Part shown: positions 28,998 through 38,801 of the stretch, piece by piece | Layout: each line of letters opens with the position of its first letter | How positions within the stretch are numbered: position 1 is the first letter of the stretch | Assembly (NCBI RefSeq): GCF_014650495.1 | Contig: NZ_BMVB01000004.1 | Location: 248,001 to 312,000 of the forward strand | DNA: 64,000 bases | Origin: Streptomyces cinnamoneus | GTDB lineage: Bacteria; Actinomycetota; Actinomycetes; Streptomycetales; Streptomycetaceae | Reading direction: 5' to 3' | The notes under the pieces: model-generated | What the model saw: only the letters and a program-made list of their open reading frames with translations | Database searches by the model: none | What the model was told of the DNA's origin: nothing | Made by a program: the position numbers and the translations under genes

Positions 28998-30347
28998 GTG
29001 GAACCCGACCTGTTCACCGCAGCCGCAGAGGACCGCCAGGAGAAGGACCCGGCGAGCAGCCCCCTGGCCGTCCGCATGCGCCCCCGCACCCTCGACGAGG
29101 TCGTCGGGCAGGGACACCTGCTCAAGCCGGGCTCACCCCTGCGCCGGCTGGTGGGGGAGGGCAGCGGCGGTCCCGCCGGCCCGTCCTCGGTGATCCTCTG
29201 GGGCCCGCCCGGCATCGGCAAGACGACGCTGGCCTACGTGGTCAGCCAGGCCACCAACAAGCGCTTCGTCGAGCTGTCCGCGATCACGGCGGGCGTCAAG
29301 GAGGTGCGGGCCGTCATCGACGGCGCCCGCCGGGCCTCCGGCGGGTACGGCAAGGAGACCGTCCTCTTCCTGGACGAGATCCACCGCTTCAGCAAGGCCC
29401 AGCAGGACTCCCTGCTGCCCGCCGTGGAGAACCGCTGGGTCACCCTCATCGCGGCCACCACGGAGAACCCGTACTTCTCGATCATCTCCCCGCTGCTCTC
29501 GCGCTCGCTGCTGCTGACGCTGCAGGCGCTCACCGACGACGACCTGCGTGCCCTGATCCGGCGCGCCCTCACCGACGAGCGTGGGCTCGGCGGCGCCGTC
29601 ACCCTCCCCGAGGAGGCCGAGGCCCATCTGCTGCGCATCGCGGGCGGCGACGCCCGGCGCGCGCTGACGGCGCTGGAGGCGGGGGCGGGCTCGGCCATCG
29701 CCAAGGGCGAGGACGAGATCACCCTGGAGACGCTGGAGGGCGCCGTCGACCGGGCCGCGGTGAAGTACGACCGCGACGGCGACCAGCACTACGACGTCGC
29801 CAGCGCCCTCATCAAGTCCATCCGCGGCTCCGACGTGGACGCGACGCTGCACTACCTGGCCCGCATGATCGAGGCGGGGGAGGACCCGCGGTTCATCGCG
29901 CGCCGGCTGATGATCTCGGCGAGCGAGGACATCGGGCTGGCCGACCCCACGGCGCTGCAGACGGCGGTCGCCGGGGCCCAGGCCGTGGCGATGATCGGCT
30001 TCCCCGAGGCGCGGATCACGCTGAGCCAGGTCGCCGTGGCGCTGGCGCTGGCCCCGAAGTCCAACGCCGCCTACCTCGCGATCGACGCGGCGCTGGCGGA
30101 CGTGCGGGCGGGCCTGGCCGGGCCGGTGCCGGTGCACCTGCGGGACAGCCACTACAAGGGCGCGCAGAAGCTGGGGCACGGGCAGGGGTACGTCTACCCC
30201 CACGACGAGCCGGGCGGCATCACCGCGCAGCAGTACGCGCCCGACTCCGTGCACGGGAAGGTGTACTACGAGCCCACCCGGCACGGGGCCGAAGCGCGCT
30301 ATGCGGACGTCGTGGAGCGCGTCCGCGCCCGGCTGCGGGGCGAGTGA
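28998..30347 (+). CDS. rarA: Replication-associated recombination protein RarA (MgsA)
   Basis: 449 residues, AAA+ ATPase related to clamp loaders. Walker [10 protein letters not shown], Walker [10 protein letters not shown], sensor 1 IAATTENP, then the C-terminal tetramerisation domain with [23 protein letters not shown] and [11 protein letters not shown], both diagnostic for MgsA/RarA. It acts at stalled forks and single-strand/double-strand junctions. GTG start 18 bases after the dispersed repeat. Convergent with the DUF2470 gene. Confidence 0.93.
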   Translation: MEPDLFTAAAEDRQEKDPASSPLAVRMRPRTLDEVVGQGHLLKPGSPLRRLVGEGSGGPAGPSSVILWGPPGIGKTTLAYVVSQATNKRFVELSAITAGVKEVRAVIDGARRASGGYGKETVLFLDEIHRFSKAQQDSLLPAVENRWVTLIAATTENPYFSIISPLLSRSLLLTLQALTDDDLRALIRRALTDERGLGGAVTLPEEAEAHLLRIAGGDARRALTALEAGAGSAIAKGEDEITLETLEGAVDRAAVKYDRDGDQHYDVASALIKSIRGSDVDATLHYLARMIEAGEDPRFIARRLMISASEDIGLADPTALQTAVAGAQAVAMIGFPEARITLSQVAVALALAPKSNAAYLAIDAALADVRAGLAGPVPVHLRDSHYKGAQKLGHGQGYVYPHDEPGGITAQQYAPDSVHGKVYYEPTRHGAEARYADVVERVRARLRGE

Positions 30348-30386
30348 CTCCCCCGGCGGTGGCCGGGGGAGAAGGAGGACACCGCT

Positions 30387-31235
30387 TCAGAACCCCGCGG
30401 CCTCGAAGAGGCGGTGCATCTCCGTGCGCAGCTCCATCACGTCGCGCACCGGCTGGGGGAACTCGAAGCGTGCGTCGAAGGAGCGGTCCGCCGCCGTGCC
30501 CCCGCCGTGCCGGCGGGTGAAGCGCACGCGCATCCCGAAGCGGTCCAGTGCCACCGGCACCGCCGCGGCGTAGGCGTCTCGGGCCGCTTCCTCGCGCTCG
30601 CCCAGCAGCGTGCACAGGCCGCGCACCTGGTCGCCGTGGCCGGAGTGCAGGTGCTGCAGCAGCTCCGCCTCATGGGTGGCCAGCGGGTCGGCGAGTGCCT
30701 TGGCGAACTGCTCCGGCTCGACGCCGTCCGCGCCCCACAGATCGTCGACGCTCGCCTCGCCCAGCTCCAGCCGCAGCAGCATCTTCCCCGCCTCGGCCAC
30801 CCCCGGGACGCAGGTGAGCCAGCCGTGCAGCCAGGCGCGGCCGCGGATACGGTTGGGCACGGAGACCGGGGCCACGTCCGTGAGCTCCAGCACGGCGGCC
30901 AGCTCGTCGTCCTGGGCGTGGGTGGCGGCCCGTACGGCCGGGGAATCGGCGGGCAGCACGAGGAAGACCTCGCCGTCCGGACCCACGGTCCGGGCGTCGG
31001 GCATGAGCTGGTCCGGGTAGGTGCCGGACAGCCCCGGGATCAGCAGCACCGCCGAGCATGTACTCTGTACGAGAGTTCGTGTGCGCTCGGCTGCTGACGG
31101 CATCCGTGCGATTTCAAGTCCGCTGGGACGCGGCTGACCACGATCTGATCGGACCTCCGTCGCGTCGACGCCATCAGTAGCGTCGGCCTCCTTCGTGCTG
31201 TCCGTGATGTGACTGGTGTTCCCCGGACGAGACAT
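30387..31235 (-). CDS. DUF2470-domain protein, iron-box controlled
   Basis: 282 residues, cytoplasmic. The C-terminal part (about 195-280) has the DUF2470 pattern (HLHSGHGDQVRGL, later VPVALDRFGMRVRF). The middle resembles a split flavin-reductase-like barrel as in HugZ-type heme-binding proteins, known for DUF2470 relatives. The first 45 residues are polar and divergent. The ATG at 31235 follows AAGGAG on the minus strand (31241-31246), and an iron box (31250-31268) lies just upstream. Repression by iron and a role in heme handling or iron recovery are therefore inferred. The substrate is unproven. Confidence 0.8.
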   Translation of the reverse strand: MSRPGNTSHITDSTKEADATDGVDATEVRSDRGQPRPSGLEIARMPSAAERTRTLVQSTCSAVLLIPGLSGTYPDQLMPDARTVGPDGEVFLVLPADSPAVRAATHAQDDELAAVLELTDVAPVSVPNRIRGRAWLHGWLTCVPGVAEAGKMLLRLELGEASVDDLWGADGVEPEQFAKALADPLATHEAELLQHLHSGHGDQVRGLCTLLGEREEAARDAYAAAVPVALDRFGMRVRFTRRHGGGTAADRSFDARFEFPQPVRDVMELRTEMHRLFEAAGF

Positions 31236-31249
31236 GCGATCTCCTTGAG

Positions 31250-31268
31250 TAAGGTAAGCCTAACCTAA
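31250..31268. promoter_or_regulatory. Iron box (DmdR/IdeR-type operator)
   Basis: Read on the minus strand, TTAGGTTAGGCTTACCTTA matches the actinobacterial iron-box consensus TTAGGTTAGGCTCACCTAA at 17 of 19 positions. It lies 15 bases upstream of the DUF2470 ATG and 23 bases upstream of the rpsD GTG on the other strand. Confidence 0.85.
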
Positions 31269-31291
31269 CTTACAACGGAGGTCTGGAGAAC

Positions 31292-31906
31292 GTGCCTAAC
31301 CAGTCGCGTCCCAAGGTCAAGAAGTCCCGTGCGCTCGGCATTGCGCTGACGCCGAAGGCCGTCAAGTACTTCGAGGCCCGCCCCTACCCGCCGGGCGAGC
31401 ACGGCCGTGGCCGCAAGCAGAACTCGGACTACAAGGTCCGTCTGCTCGAGAAGCAGCGTCTGCGCGCCCAGTACGACATCAGCGAGCGCCAGATGGCCCG
31501 CGCCTACGACCGCGCCAAGAAGGCCGAGGGCAAGACCGGCGAGGCCCTGGTCATCGAGCTTGAGCGTCGCCTCGACGCCCTGGTCCTGCGTTCGGGCATC
31601 GCCCGCACCATCTACCAGGCCCGTCAGATGGTCGTCCACGGCCACATCGAGGTCAACGGTGGCAAGGTCGACAAGCCGTCCTTCCGCGTTCGCCCGAACG
31701 ACGTCGTGATGGTCCGCGAGCGCAGCCGCAGCAAGGCCCTCTTCGAGACGGCCCGCGCCGGTGGCTTCGCCGCCGAGGGCGAGACCCCGCGCTACCTCCA
31801 GGTCAACCTGGCCGCGCTGGCGTTCCGCCTGGACCGTGACCCGAACCGCAAGGAGATCCCGGTCATCTGCGACGAGCAGCTCGTCGTCGAGTACTACGCC
31901 CGCTGA
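31292..31906 (+). CDS. rpsD: 30S ribosomal protein S4
   Basis: 204 residues. N-terminal conserved [12 protein letters not shown] and the S4 RNA-binding domain from about 94 ([27 protein letters not shown]). The N-terminal Cys cluster that binds zinc in some S4 proteins is absent; only one Cys remains near the end. Nucleates assembly of the small subunit. GTG start after GGAGG and a second GGAG. Its leader contains the iron box of the divergent gene. Confidence 0.97.
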   Translation: MPNQSRPKVKKSRALGIALTPKAVKYFEARPYPPGEHGRGRKQNSDYKVRLLEKQRLRAQYDISERQMARAYDRAKKAEGKTGEALVIELERRLDALVLRSGIARTIYQARQMVVHGHIEVNGGKVDKPSFRVRPNDVVMVRERSRSKALFETARAGGFAAEGETPRYLQVNLAALAFRLDRDPNRKEIPVICDEQLVVEYYAR

Positions 31907-32140
31907 TCCGGGACCTCCCGACAGCCGGACGAGCAGTACCGCTCTCCTTCTGCACAGCCCGTCGTCTCCCGGCCTTCACGGCCGGCGAGCCGGCGGGCTT
32001 GCGCGTTCCCGGGGGCCGGGTGAATCTCCGTACATTCGTGCACGTACGGACCGGTAATGCGGTACGGGCGCCGAGGCCCGGCGCGATAAGGTCAGTACCC
32101 GACGTTCAGAGAAATTGCTACAGCTAGGGAGCGGTGCAGC

Positions 32141-32587
32141 GTGTCCGGTGGAGAGGTGGCCGGGATCCTCGTGGCCGTCTTCTGGGCGATCCTCGTGTCC
32201 TTCATCGCCCTCGTGCTGGTGCGCCTGGCGCAGACCCTGAAGGCCGCCACCCGGCTGGTCGCCGAGGTCTCCGAGCAGGCCGTACCGCTGCTGGCCGAGG
32301 CATCCGCGACCGTCCGCTCGGCCAACACCCAGCTGGCGCGCGTCGACTCGATCGCCGCCGACGTCCAGGAGGTCACCGCGAACGCCTCCGCGCTGTCCTC
32401 CACCGTCTCGACCGCCTTCGGCGGCCCGCTGGTCAAGGTGGCCGCGTTCGGCTACGGCGTGCGGCGTGCCATGGGCCGCAAGGCCGAGCCCGCGCGCGGC
32501 AGCGGCACCGTCTTCGTGGGCAGGGCCGCCGGCCAGGACCTGCCGTCCGCCCGGCGCGGCAGCCGCCGCACCCGCAAGAAGGGTTGA
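32141..32587 (+). CDS. DUF948 membrane protein
   Basis: 148 residues. One N-terminal helix (about 6-28), then an amphipathic helical region with repeated Val/Ala/Ser heptads ([33 protein letters not shown]) typical of DUF948, and a basic tail ending in RRTRKKG. Function unknown. GTG start after AGGGAG. The 234 bp upstream contains a 7-bp inverted repeat (32027-32033 with 32044-32050) and TAAGGT (32087-32092), possibly part of its promoter. Begins a unit with the next gene and alaS. Confidence 0.82.
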   Translation: MSGGEVAGILVAVFWAILVSFIALVLVRLAQTLKAATRLVAEVSEQAVPLLAEASATVRSANTQLARVDSIAADVQEVTANASALSSTVSTAFGGPLVKVAAFGYGVRRAMGRKAEPARGSGTVFVGRAAGQDLPSARRGSRRTRKKG

Positions 32588-32595
32588 CCCCAGAA

Positions 32596-32925
32596 ATGTT
32601 CCGCCGCACGTTCTGGTTCACCACTGGTGTAGCAGCCGGTGTCTGGGCCACCACCAAGGTCAACCGCAAGCTCGCCAAGCTCACCCCCGAGAGCCTGGCC
32701 CTGCAGGCGGCCGACCGCGCCGTCATCGCGGGCCGCAAGGTCAAGCTCTTCGCGCTCGACGTGCGCGAGGGCATGGCGCACCGCGAGGCGGCGCTCAAGG
32801 ACGCGCTCGGCCTGAACGCCGCGCCGCCCGAGCCCGACCACCGTGCACTTCCCGAGCAGCGCCGTCTCATCGCTCTCGAACAGCAGCACACCTACAACTC
32901 GCTCACCCGGAAAGAGGACCACTGA
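32596..32925 (+). CDS. Small conserved streptomycete membrane-associated protein
   Basis: 109 residues. The N-terminus [17 protein letters not shown] is a short hydrophobic segment; the rest is helical and charged ([24 protein letters not shown]). It resembles the DUF6167 type found next to DUF948 and alaS. No function is known. Eight bases follow the DUF948 stop, and its own TGA shares a base with the alaS ATG (TGATG), so the three genes are an operon. Confidence 0.75.
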   Translation: MFRRTFWFTTGVAAGVWATTKVNRKLAKLTPESLALQAADRAVIAGRKVKLFALDVREGMAHREAALKDALGLNAAPPEPDHRALPEQRRLIALEQQHTYNSLTRKEDH

Positions 32926-35594
32926 TGGAGTCGGCTGAAATCCGCAGGCGCTGGCTGCGCTTCTTCGAGGAGCGTGGGCACACCGTCGTGCCGTCGGCGT
33001 CGCTCATCGCGGACGACCCGACGCTGCTGCTGGTCCCCGCGGGCATGGTCCCGTTCAAGCCCTACTTCCTCGGCGAGGTCAAGCCGCCCTTCCCGCGCGC
33101 CACGAGCGTGCAGAAGTGCGTCCGCACCCCGGACATCGAGGAGGTCGGCAAGACCACCCGCCACGGCACGTTCTTCCAGATGTGCGGCAACTTCTCCTTC
33201 GGCGATTACTTCAAGGAAGGCGCCATCAAGTACGCCTGGGAGCTGCTGACGACTCCCGTGGCGGACGGCGGCTACGGCCTGGAGCCGGAGAAGCTCTGGA
33301 TCACCGTCTACCTCGACGACGACGAGGCCGAGCGCATCTGGCGCGACGTGGTCGGCGTGCCGGCCCAGCGCATCCAGCGCCTGGGCAAGAAGGAGAACTA
33401 CTGGTCCATGGGCGTCCCCGGCCCGTGCGGACCGTGCTCCGAGATCAACTACGACCGTGGCCCCGAGTTCGGCATCGAGGGTGGCCCGGCCGTCAACGAC
33501 GAGCGCTACGTGGAGATCTGGAACCTGGTCTTCATGCAGTACGAGCGCGGCGCCGGCGAGGGCAAGGAGGACTTCCCGATCCTCGGCGACCTGCCCAGCC
33601 AGAACATCGACACCGGCCTCGGCCTGGAACGCCTTGCGATGATCCTGCAGGGCGTGCAGAACATGTACGAGACCGACACCCTGCGCGTCGTGATCGACAA
33701 GGCCACCGAGCTCACCGGCGTCCGCTACGGCGCTGCCCAGGGCACCGACGTCGCCCTGCGCGTGGTCGCCGACCACATGCGCACGTCCACCATGCTCATC
33801 GGTGACGGCGTCACCCCCGGCAACGAGGGCCGCGGCTACGTGCTGCGCCGCATCATGCGCCGTGCCATCCGCAACATGCGCCTGCTCGGCGCGACCGGCC
33901 CGGTCGTCGCCGAGCTGCTCGACGTCGTCATCCGCACGATGGGCCAGCAGTACCCGGAGCTGCTGAGCGACCGGGGGCGCATCGAGACGGTCGCGCTCGC
34001 CGAGGAGGCCGCCTTCCTCAAGGCCCTCAAGGGCGGCACCAACATCCTCGACACCGCCGTCACCGAGACCAAGGCCGCCGGCGGCACGGTCCTGGCCGGC
34101 GACAAGGCGTTCCTGCTCCACGACACCTGGGGCTTCCCGATCGACCTCACCCTGGAGATGGCCGCCGAGCAGGGCCTGTCCGTGGACGAGGACGGCTTCC
34201 GCCGCCTGATGAAGGAGCAGCGGGACCGCGCCAAGGCCGACGCCAAGGCCAAGAAGACCGGCCACGCGGACCTGTCCGCCTACCGCGAGGTGGCCGACAC
34301 CGTCGGCGAGACCGAGTTCACCGGCTACACCCTCACCGAGAACGAGTCCACCGTCGTCGGCCTGCTCGTCGACGGCGTGCCCTCGCCCGCCGCCTCCGAG
34401 GGCGACGAGGTCGAGGTCGTCCTGGACCGCACCCCGTTCTACGCCGAGGGCGGCGGCCAGCTCGCCGACCAGGGCCGCATCAAGCTCGACAACGGCGCCG
34501 TGATCGAGGTCCGCGACGTCCAGAAGCCCGTCCCGGGCGTCAACGTCCACAAGGGCGTCGTCCAGGTCGGCGAGGTCACCGTGGGCGCCTCCGCCTACGC
34601 CGTGATCGACGTCCGGCGCCGCCGGGCCATCGCCCGCGCCCACAGCGCCACCCACCTCACCCACCAGGCGCTGCGCGACGCCCTGGGCCCGACGGCCGCC
34701 CAGGCCGGTTCGGAGAACTCCCCGGGCCGCTTCCGCTTCGACTTCGGCTCGCCGGCCGCCGTGCCCGGCTCGGTCCTCACCGACGTCGAGCAGCGCATCA
34801 ACGAGGTCCTCTCGCACGAGCTCGACGTCCACGCCGAGGTCATGAGCCTGGACGAGGCCAAGAAGGCCGGTGCCATCGCCGAGTTCGGCGAGAAGTACGG
34901 CGAGCGCGTGCGCGTCGTGACCATCGGTGACTTCTCCAAGGAGCTGTGCGGCGGTACGCACGTCGCCAACACCGCCCAGCTGGGTCTGGTGAAGCTGCTC
35001 GGCGAGTCCTCGATCGGCTCCGGCGTGCGCCGGGTCGAGGCCCTCGTCGGCGCCGACGCCTACAACTTCCTGGCCAAGGAGCACACGGTCGTCGCCCAGC
35101 TCACCGAGCTGGTCAAGGGCCGTCCGGAGGAGCTCCCGGAGAAGATCTCCGGCATGCTCGCCAAGCTCAAGGACGCCGAGAAGGAGATCGAGCGCTTCCG
35201 CGCCGAGAAGGTCCTGCAGGCCGCCGCGGGCCTGGCCGAGGGCGCCAAGGACGTGCACGGCGTGGCGCTGGCCGTCGGCCGGGTGCCGGACGGCACCGGC
35301 GCCGACGACCTGCGCAAGCTCGTCCTGGACGTCCGGGGCCGCATCCAGGGCGGCCGCGCGGCCGTCGTGGCCCTGTTCACCGTGGCGGGCGGCCGTCCGC
35401 TGACCGTGATCGCCACCAACGAGGCCGCCCGCGAGCGCGGCCTCAAGGCCGGCGACCTGGTCCGCGCCGCGGCCAAGACCCTCGGCGGCGGTGGCGGCGG
35501 CAAGCCGGACGTCGCCCAGGGCGGTGGCCAGAACCCCGAGGCCGTCGACGAGGCCATGGCCGCCGTCGAGCGCCTCGTGGCGGAAGCGGCCTGA
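32925..35594 (+). CDS. alaS: Alanyl-tRNA synthetase
   Basis: 889 residues. Class II catalytic core at the N-terminus ([35 protein letters not shown]), tRNA-recognition domain, editing domain with [11 protein letters not shown] and [11 protein letters not shown] zinc-binding motifs, and the C-Ala domain ending with [15 protein letters not shown]. Full length. It charges tRNA-Ala and clears Ser/Gly misacylation. ATG overlaps the preceding stop; ruvX follows after 2 bases. Confidence 0.96.
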   Translation: MESAEIRRRWLRFFEERGHTVVPSASLIADDPTLLLVPAGMVPFKPYFLGEVKPPFPRATSVQKCVRTPDIEEVGKTTRHGTFFQMCGNFSFGDYFKEGAIKYAWELLTTPVADGGYGLEPEKLWITVYLDDDEAERIWRDVVGVPAQRIQRLGKKENYWSMGVPGPCGPCSEINYDRGPEFGIEGGPAVNDERYVEIWNLVFMQYERGAGEGKEDFPILGDLPSQNIDTGLGLERLAMILQGVQNMYETDTLRVVIDKATELTGVRYGAAQGTDVALRVVADHMRTSTMLIGDGVTPGNEGRGYVLRRIMRRAIRNMRLLGATGPVVAELLDVVIRTMGQQYPELLSDRGRIETVALAEEAAFLKALKGGTNILDTAVTETKAAGGTVLAGDKAFLLHDTWGFPIDLTLEMAAEQGLSVDEDGFRRLMKEQRDRAKADAKAKKTGHADLSAYREVADTVGETEFTGYTLTENESTVVGLLVDGVPSPAASEGDEVEVVLDRTPFYAEGGGQLADQGRIKLDNGAVIEVRDVQKPVPGVNVHKGVVQVGEVTVGASAYAVIDVRRRRAIARAHSATHLTHQALRDALGPTAAQAGSENSPGRFRFDFGSPAAVPGSVLTDVEQRINEVLSHELDVHAEVMSLDEAKKAGAIAEFGEKYGERVRVVTIGDFSKELCGGTHVANTAQLGLVKLLGESSIGSGVRRVEALVGADAYNFLAKEHTVVAQLTELVKGRPEELPEKISGMLAKLKDAEKEIERFRAEKVLQAAAGLAEGAKDVHGVALAVGRVPDGTGADDLRKLVLDVRGRIQGGRAAVVALFTVAGGRPLTVIATNEAARERGLKAGDLVRAAAKTLGGGGGGKPDVAQGGGQNPEAVDEAMAAVERLVAEAA

Positions 35595-35596
35595 CC

Positions 35597-36061
35597 GTGC
35601 GACGAGGCAGGCGCATTGCCGTGGACGTCGGGGACGCCCGGATCGGGGTCGCCACGTGCGACCCCGACGGGATCCTCGCCACCCCGGTCGAGACCGTGCC
35701 CGGACGCGACATCCCGCAGGCCCACAAGCGGCTCGCGGCGATCGTCGCGGAGTACGAGCCGGTCGAGGTCGTCGTCGGTCTGCCCCGCTCCCTCAAGGGG
35801 GGAGAGGGGCCGGCCGCGGCCAAGGTCCGCACGTTCGCCAGGGAAATGGCCCGGCGGGTCGCCCCGGTGCCGGTCCGGCTCGTCGACGAGCGTATGACGA
35901 CGGTCACGGCGGCCCAGGGGCTGCGCGCCTCCGGCGTCAGCTCGAAGAAGGGCCGGTCGGTGGTCGATCAGGCTGCCGCCGTGGTGATCCTGCAGAATGC
36001 CCTGGAGATCGAGAAGATCTCCGGTCGCCCGCCGGGTGAGGCCGTCGAAGTGGTCATCTGA
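35597..36061 (+). CDS. ruvX: RuvX/YqgF putative Holliday-junction or pre-rRNA nuclease
   Basis: 154 residues, RNase H-like fold: RIAVDVGDARIGVA (first Asp), VVVGLPRSLKG, VRLVDERMTTV (second acidic residue) and VDQAAAVVILQNAL (last Asp). E. coli YqgF processes 16S rRNA ends; mycobacterial RuvX resolves junctions. GTG at 35597 chosen, 2 bases after alaS. The alaS-ruvX-mltG-aroE order is conserved in actinobacteria. Confidence 0.92.
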   Translation: MRRGRRIAVDVGDARIGVATCDPDGILATPVETVPGRDIPQAHKRLAAIVAEYEPVEVVVGLPRSLKGGEGPAAAKVRTFAREMARRVAPVPVRLVDERMTTVTAAQGLRASGVSSKKGRSVVDQAAAVVILQNALEIEKISGRPPGEAVEVVI

Positions 36062-36187
36062 TCGCAATACGGTAACGTTCCGCGCGACATGGCAGCTGTT
36101 CGAATGTGCTCCGGGCAGGACCAGACATCGGACGTGTGCGCCTCACCGGGCGCCCAACGGCTGCCGCTGTGCGGCGCTAGGGGATAG

Positions 36188-37810
36188 ATGACTGAGTACG
36201 GCCGGGGTTCCGGCTCCCAACCGTGGCATCCCGAGGACCCTCTGTACGGGGACCAGGGGTACACCGGGCAGCAGTACGCGCCGCAGCAGCAGTCGCAGCA
36301 CCAGCCGCAGCCCCCCTACGGCCAGCAGCAGCCCTATCCCGGCCAGGCCGGGCAGCAGCAGTACGGCTGGGATCCCTCGCAGAACGCGGGGGGTCCCGGT
36401 CCGTACGGCGCGGCCGACCAGGGAGCCGGCTACACCGGGCAGCCCTCCGGCACGTACGCGGGCGGCGGCCCGTCGGAGTACTACGAGTACGACACCGGCA
36501 CCACCGGCTACCCGCAGCAGCAGGCCCCGTACGTGGGCGAGCAGACCACCGGGCAGCACGAGCAGGTCCGTCCGGCGCCGGCGCCCGCGCATCCCGTCGA
36601 GGAGAAGATCTCCCTCTTCGACGACCTCGACCCCGTGGACGCCCCGCCCGCGGCCCCGGCCGACGACGACGAGCCGGCCCCCCGCGAGGAGGGCGGCCGC
36701 CGGGACCGGCGCGGCAAGGGCAAGGGCCGCGAGAAGAAGAACAAGCGCCGCAGTGGCACCGCCTGCCTGGTGGTCGCCGCCCTGCTCGTCGGCGTCGTGG
36801 GCGGAGGCGGCTACCTCGCCTACGACTACTGGCAGACCCACTACGGCGCCGCGCCCGACTACGAGGGCCAGGGCTCCGGCGAGGTCCAGGTCGAGATCCC
36901 CAAGAACTCCAGCCTCACCAAGATGGGCGAGGTCCTGCAGAAGGCCGGCGTGATCAAGAGCGTCGGCGCCTTCACCGAGGCCGCGGGCAAGAACCCCAAG
37001 GGCAAGTCCATCCAGGCCGGCACCTACACCCTGCGCAAGGAGATGTCGGGCGCGGCGGCGGTCGAGATGATGACCAACACCGCCAACTTCCTGACCATCG
37101 CCGAGGGGCGGCGGGCCGTCCAGATCTACGCCGCCATCGACGAGAAGCTCGGCCTGGCGGCGGGCACGACCAAGGACGTCGCCGAGAAGCAGGCCAAGGA
37201 GCTCGGGCTGCCCGAGTGGGCGAACTCCGACCCCAAGATCAGGGACCCGCTGGAGGGCTTCCTCTACCCCTCGCAGTACAGCGCGGGCAAGGGCACCAAG
37301 CCGGAGGCCATCCTCAAGCAGATGGTCGCCCGGGCCAAGGAGAACTACGCCAAGCAGGACCTGGAGGGCAAGGCCCGCGAGCTCGGTCTGAAGACCCCGC
37401 TCCAGCTGATCACCGTGGCGAGCCTGGTCAACGCCGAGGGCATGACCCACGACGACTTCCGCAAGATGTCCCGGGTCATCTACAACCGGCTCAAGCCCAC
37501 CAACACCCAGACGAACGGCAAGCTCGAATTCGACTCGACGGCCAACTACGCCAAGAACCAGAGCAAGCTCGACCTCAACCCCCAAGAGCTCCGGAAGTAC
37601 GACCACCCGTACAACACGTACTTCTACAAGGGCCTGCCGCCCGGCCCCATCGGCAACCCGGGCGCGGAAGCGCTCAGGGCGGCGATGGACCCCGAGCCGG
37701 GTGACTGGTACTTCTTCGTCTCCATCAACGAGAAGACGACCTTCACCAAGAACCTGCAGGAGCACCAGAAGCTCGTGGACGAGTTCAACAAGAGCCGGAA
37801 GACGTCATGA
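36188..37810 (+). CDS. mltG: Endolytic murein transglycosylase MltG
   Basis: 540 residues. About 185 cytoplasmic residues come first: a Gln/Pro/Tyr/Gly-rich low-complexity stretch (1-125) and an acidic-then-basic stretch up to 189. One membrane helix (191-209) is followed by LysM-like subdomain 1 (VEIPKNSSLTKMGEVLQKAGVI) and the catalytic YceG domain with Glu417 in SLVNAEGMT, then YNTYFYKGLPPGPIGNPG. It cleaves nascent glycan strands and limits their length. ATG overlaps none upstream (126-bp gap), while the stop overlaps aroE (ATGA). Confidence 0.93.
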   Translation: MTEYGRGSGSQPWHPEDPLYGDQGYTGQQYAPQQQSQHQPQPPYGQQQPYPGQAGQQQYGWDPSQNAGGPGPYGAADQGAGYTGQPSGTYAGGGPSEYYEYDTGTTGYPQQQAPYVGEQTTGQHEQVRPAPAPAHPVEEKISLFDDLDPVDAPPAAPADDDEPAPREEGGRRDRRGKGKGREKKNKRRSGTACLVVAALLVGVVGGGGYLAYDYWQTHYGAAPDYEGQGSGEVQVEIPKNSSLTKMGEVLQKAGVIKSVGAFTEAAGKNPKGKSIQAGTYTLRKEMSGAAAVEMMTNTANFLTIAEGRRAVQIYAAIDEKLGLAAGTTKDVAEKQAKELGLPEWANSDPKIRDPLEGFLYPSQYSAGKGTKPEAILKQMVARAKENYAKQDLEGKARELGLKTPLQLITVASLVNAEGMTHDDFRKMSRVIYNRLKPTNTQTNGKLEFDSTANYAKNQSKLDLNPQELRKYDHPYNTYFYKGLPPGPIGNPGAEALRAAMDPEPGDWYFFVSINEKTTFTKNLQEHQKLVDEFNKSRKTS

Positions 37811-38649
37811 GCGAGCCGGTGGAGCGCCGCCGCGCGGCCGTGCTCGGTTCCCCGATCGCCCACTCGCTCTCCCCGGTCCTGCACCGCGCCGCCTATGCGG
37901 AGCTGGGCCTGGGGGAGTGGACGTACGACCGCTTCGAGGTGGACGAGGCCGCGCTGCCCGCCTTCCTGGACGGTCTGGACGCCTCCTGGGCCGGGCTGTC
38001 CCTCACCATGCCGCTCAAGCGCGCCGTGATCCCGCTGCTGGACTCCGTCAGCCCCACCGCCCGGTCCGTCGAGGCCGTCAACACCGTCGTACTCACCGAC
38101 GACGGACGCCGCCTCGGTGACAACACCGACATCCCGGGCATCGCGGCCGCGCTGCGCGAGCGCGGCGTCGAGAAGGTGGAGAGCGCCGCCGTCCTGGGCG
38201 CCGGAGCCACCGCCTCCTCGGCGCTCGCCGCCCTCGCCAGGATCTGCACCGGCGAGGTCACCGCGTACGTGCGCAGCGCCGAGCGTGCCGCGGAGATGCG
38301 GCAGTGGGGCGAGCGGCTCGGGGTGGCCGTCCGGACCGCCGACTGGTCGAAGGCCGCCGAGGCCCTCGCCGCCCCGCTGGTCGTCGCCACCACCCCGGCC
38401 GGCGCCACGGACGCCCTGGCGGACGCCGTCCCCGAACGCCCCGGCACCCTGTTCGACGTCCTCTACGAACCGTGGCCGACGCCGCTGGCCGCCGCCTGGG
38501 CGCGCCGCGGCGGCACGGTCCTGGGCGGACTGGACCTCCTGGTGCACCAGGCGGTGCTCCAGGTCGAGCAGATGACCGGCCGCGCCCCCGCCCCGCTGGC
38601 CGCCATGCGCGCCGCCGGCGAGGCCGCGCTGGCCGCGCGCACCCACTGA
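37807..38649 (+). CDS. aroE: Shikimate dehydrogenase
   Basis: 280 residues. Substrate-binding [27 protein letters not shown] with the catalytic Lys, DNTDIPGI (catalytic Asp region), then the Rossmann [13 protein letters not shown]. Reduces 3-dehydroshikimate with NADPH. Translationally coupled to mltG and followed by a hairpin before aroC. It is the first of five shikimate-pathway genes here. Confidence 0.93.
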   Translation: MSEPVERRRAAVLGSPIAHSLSPVLHRAAYAELGLGEWTYDRFEVDEAALPAFLDGLDASWAGLSLTMPLKRAVIPLLDSVSPTARSVEAVNTVVLTDDGRRLGDNTDIPGIAAALRERGVEKVESAAVLGAGATASSALAALARICTGEVTAYVRSAERAAEMRQWGERLGVAVRTADWSKAAEALAAPLVVATTPAGATDALADAVPERPGTLFDVLYEPWPTPLAAAWARRGGTVLGGLDLLVHQAVLQVEQMTGRAPAPLAAMRAAGEAALAARTH

Positions 38650-38668
38650 CGCACTGTCCGCAACGTGA

Positions 38669-38699
38669 GGCCGTCGGTCCACAGGCTGGACCGGCGGCC
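38669..38699 (+). terminator. Hairpin between aroE and aroC
   Basis: A 12-bp stem (38669-38680 with 38688-38699, one G-T wobble) extendable by an A-T pair, 19 bases after aroE. It separates the alaS-aroE transcript from the aroC operon. Confidence 0.6.
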
Positions 38700-38801
38700 G
38701 GAAAAGCCCACGGGACATGGGAGGATCGGGGGTGGCGGGCCAGGGCCGCGCACCCGACCACGCCGCTGCATGATCGTGAGCGCGCGAGCAGAGGAGTCCC
38801 G

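Noticed and set aside
32892..35258. A 788-codon open frame antisense to alaS
   Set aside because: High-GC genomes keep the complementary frame free of stops; its composition (His/Asp/Val/Gly-rich) is the mirror of alaS, which has all its family motifs.
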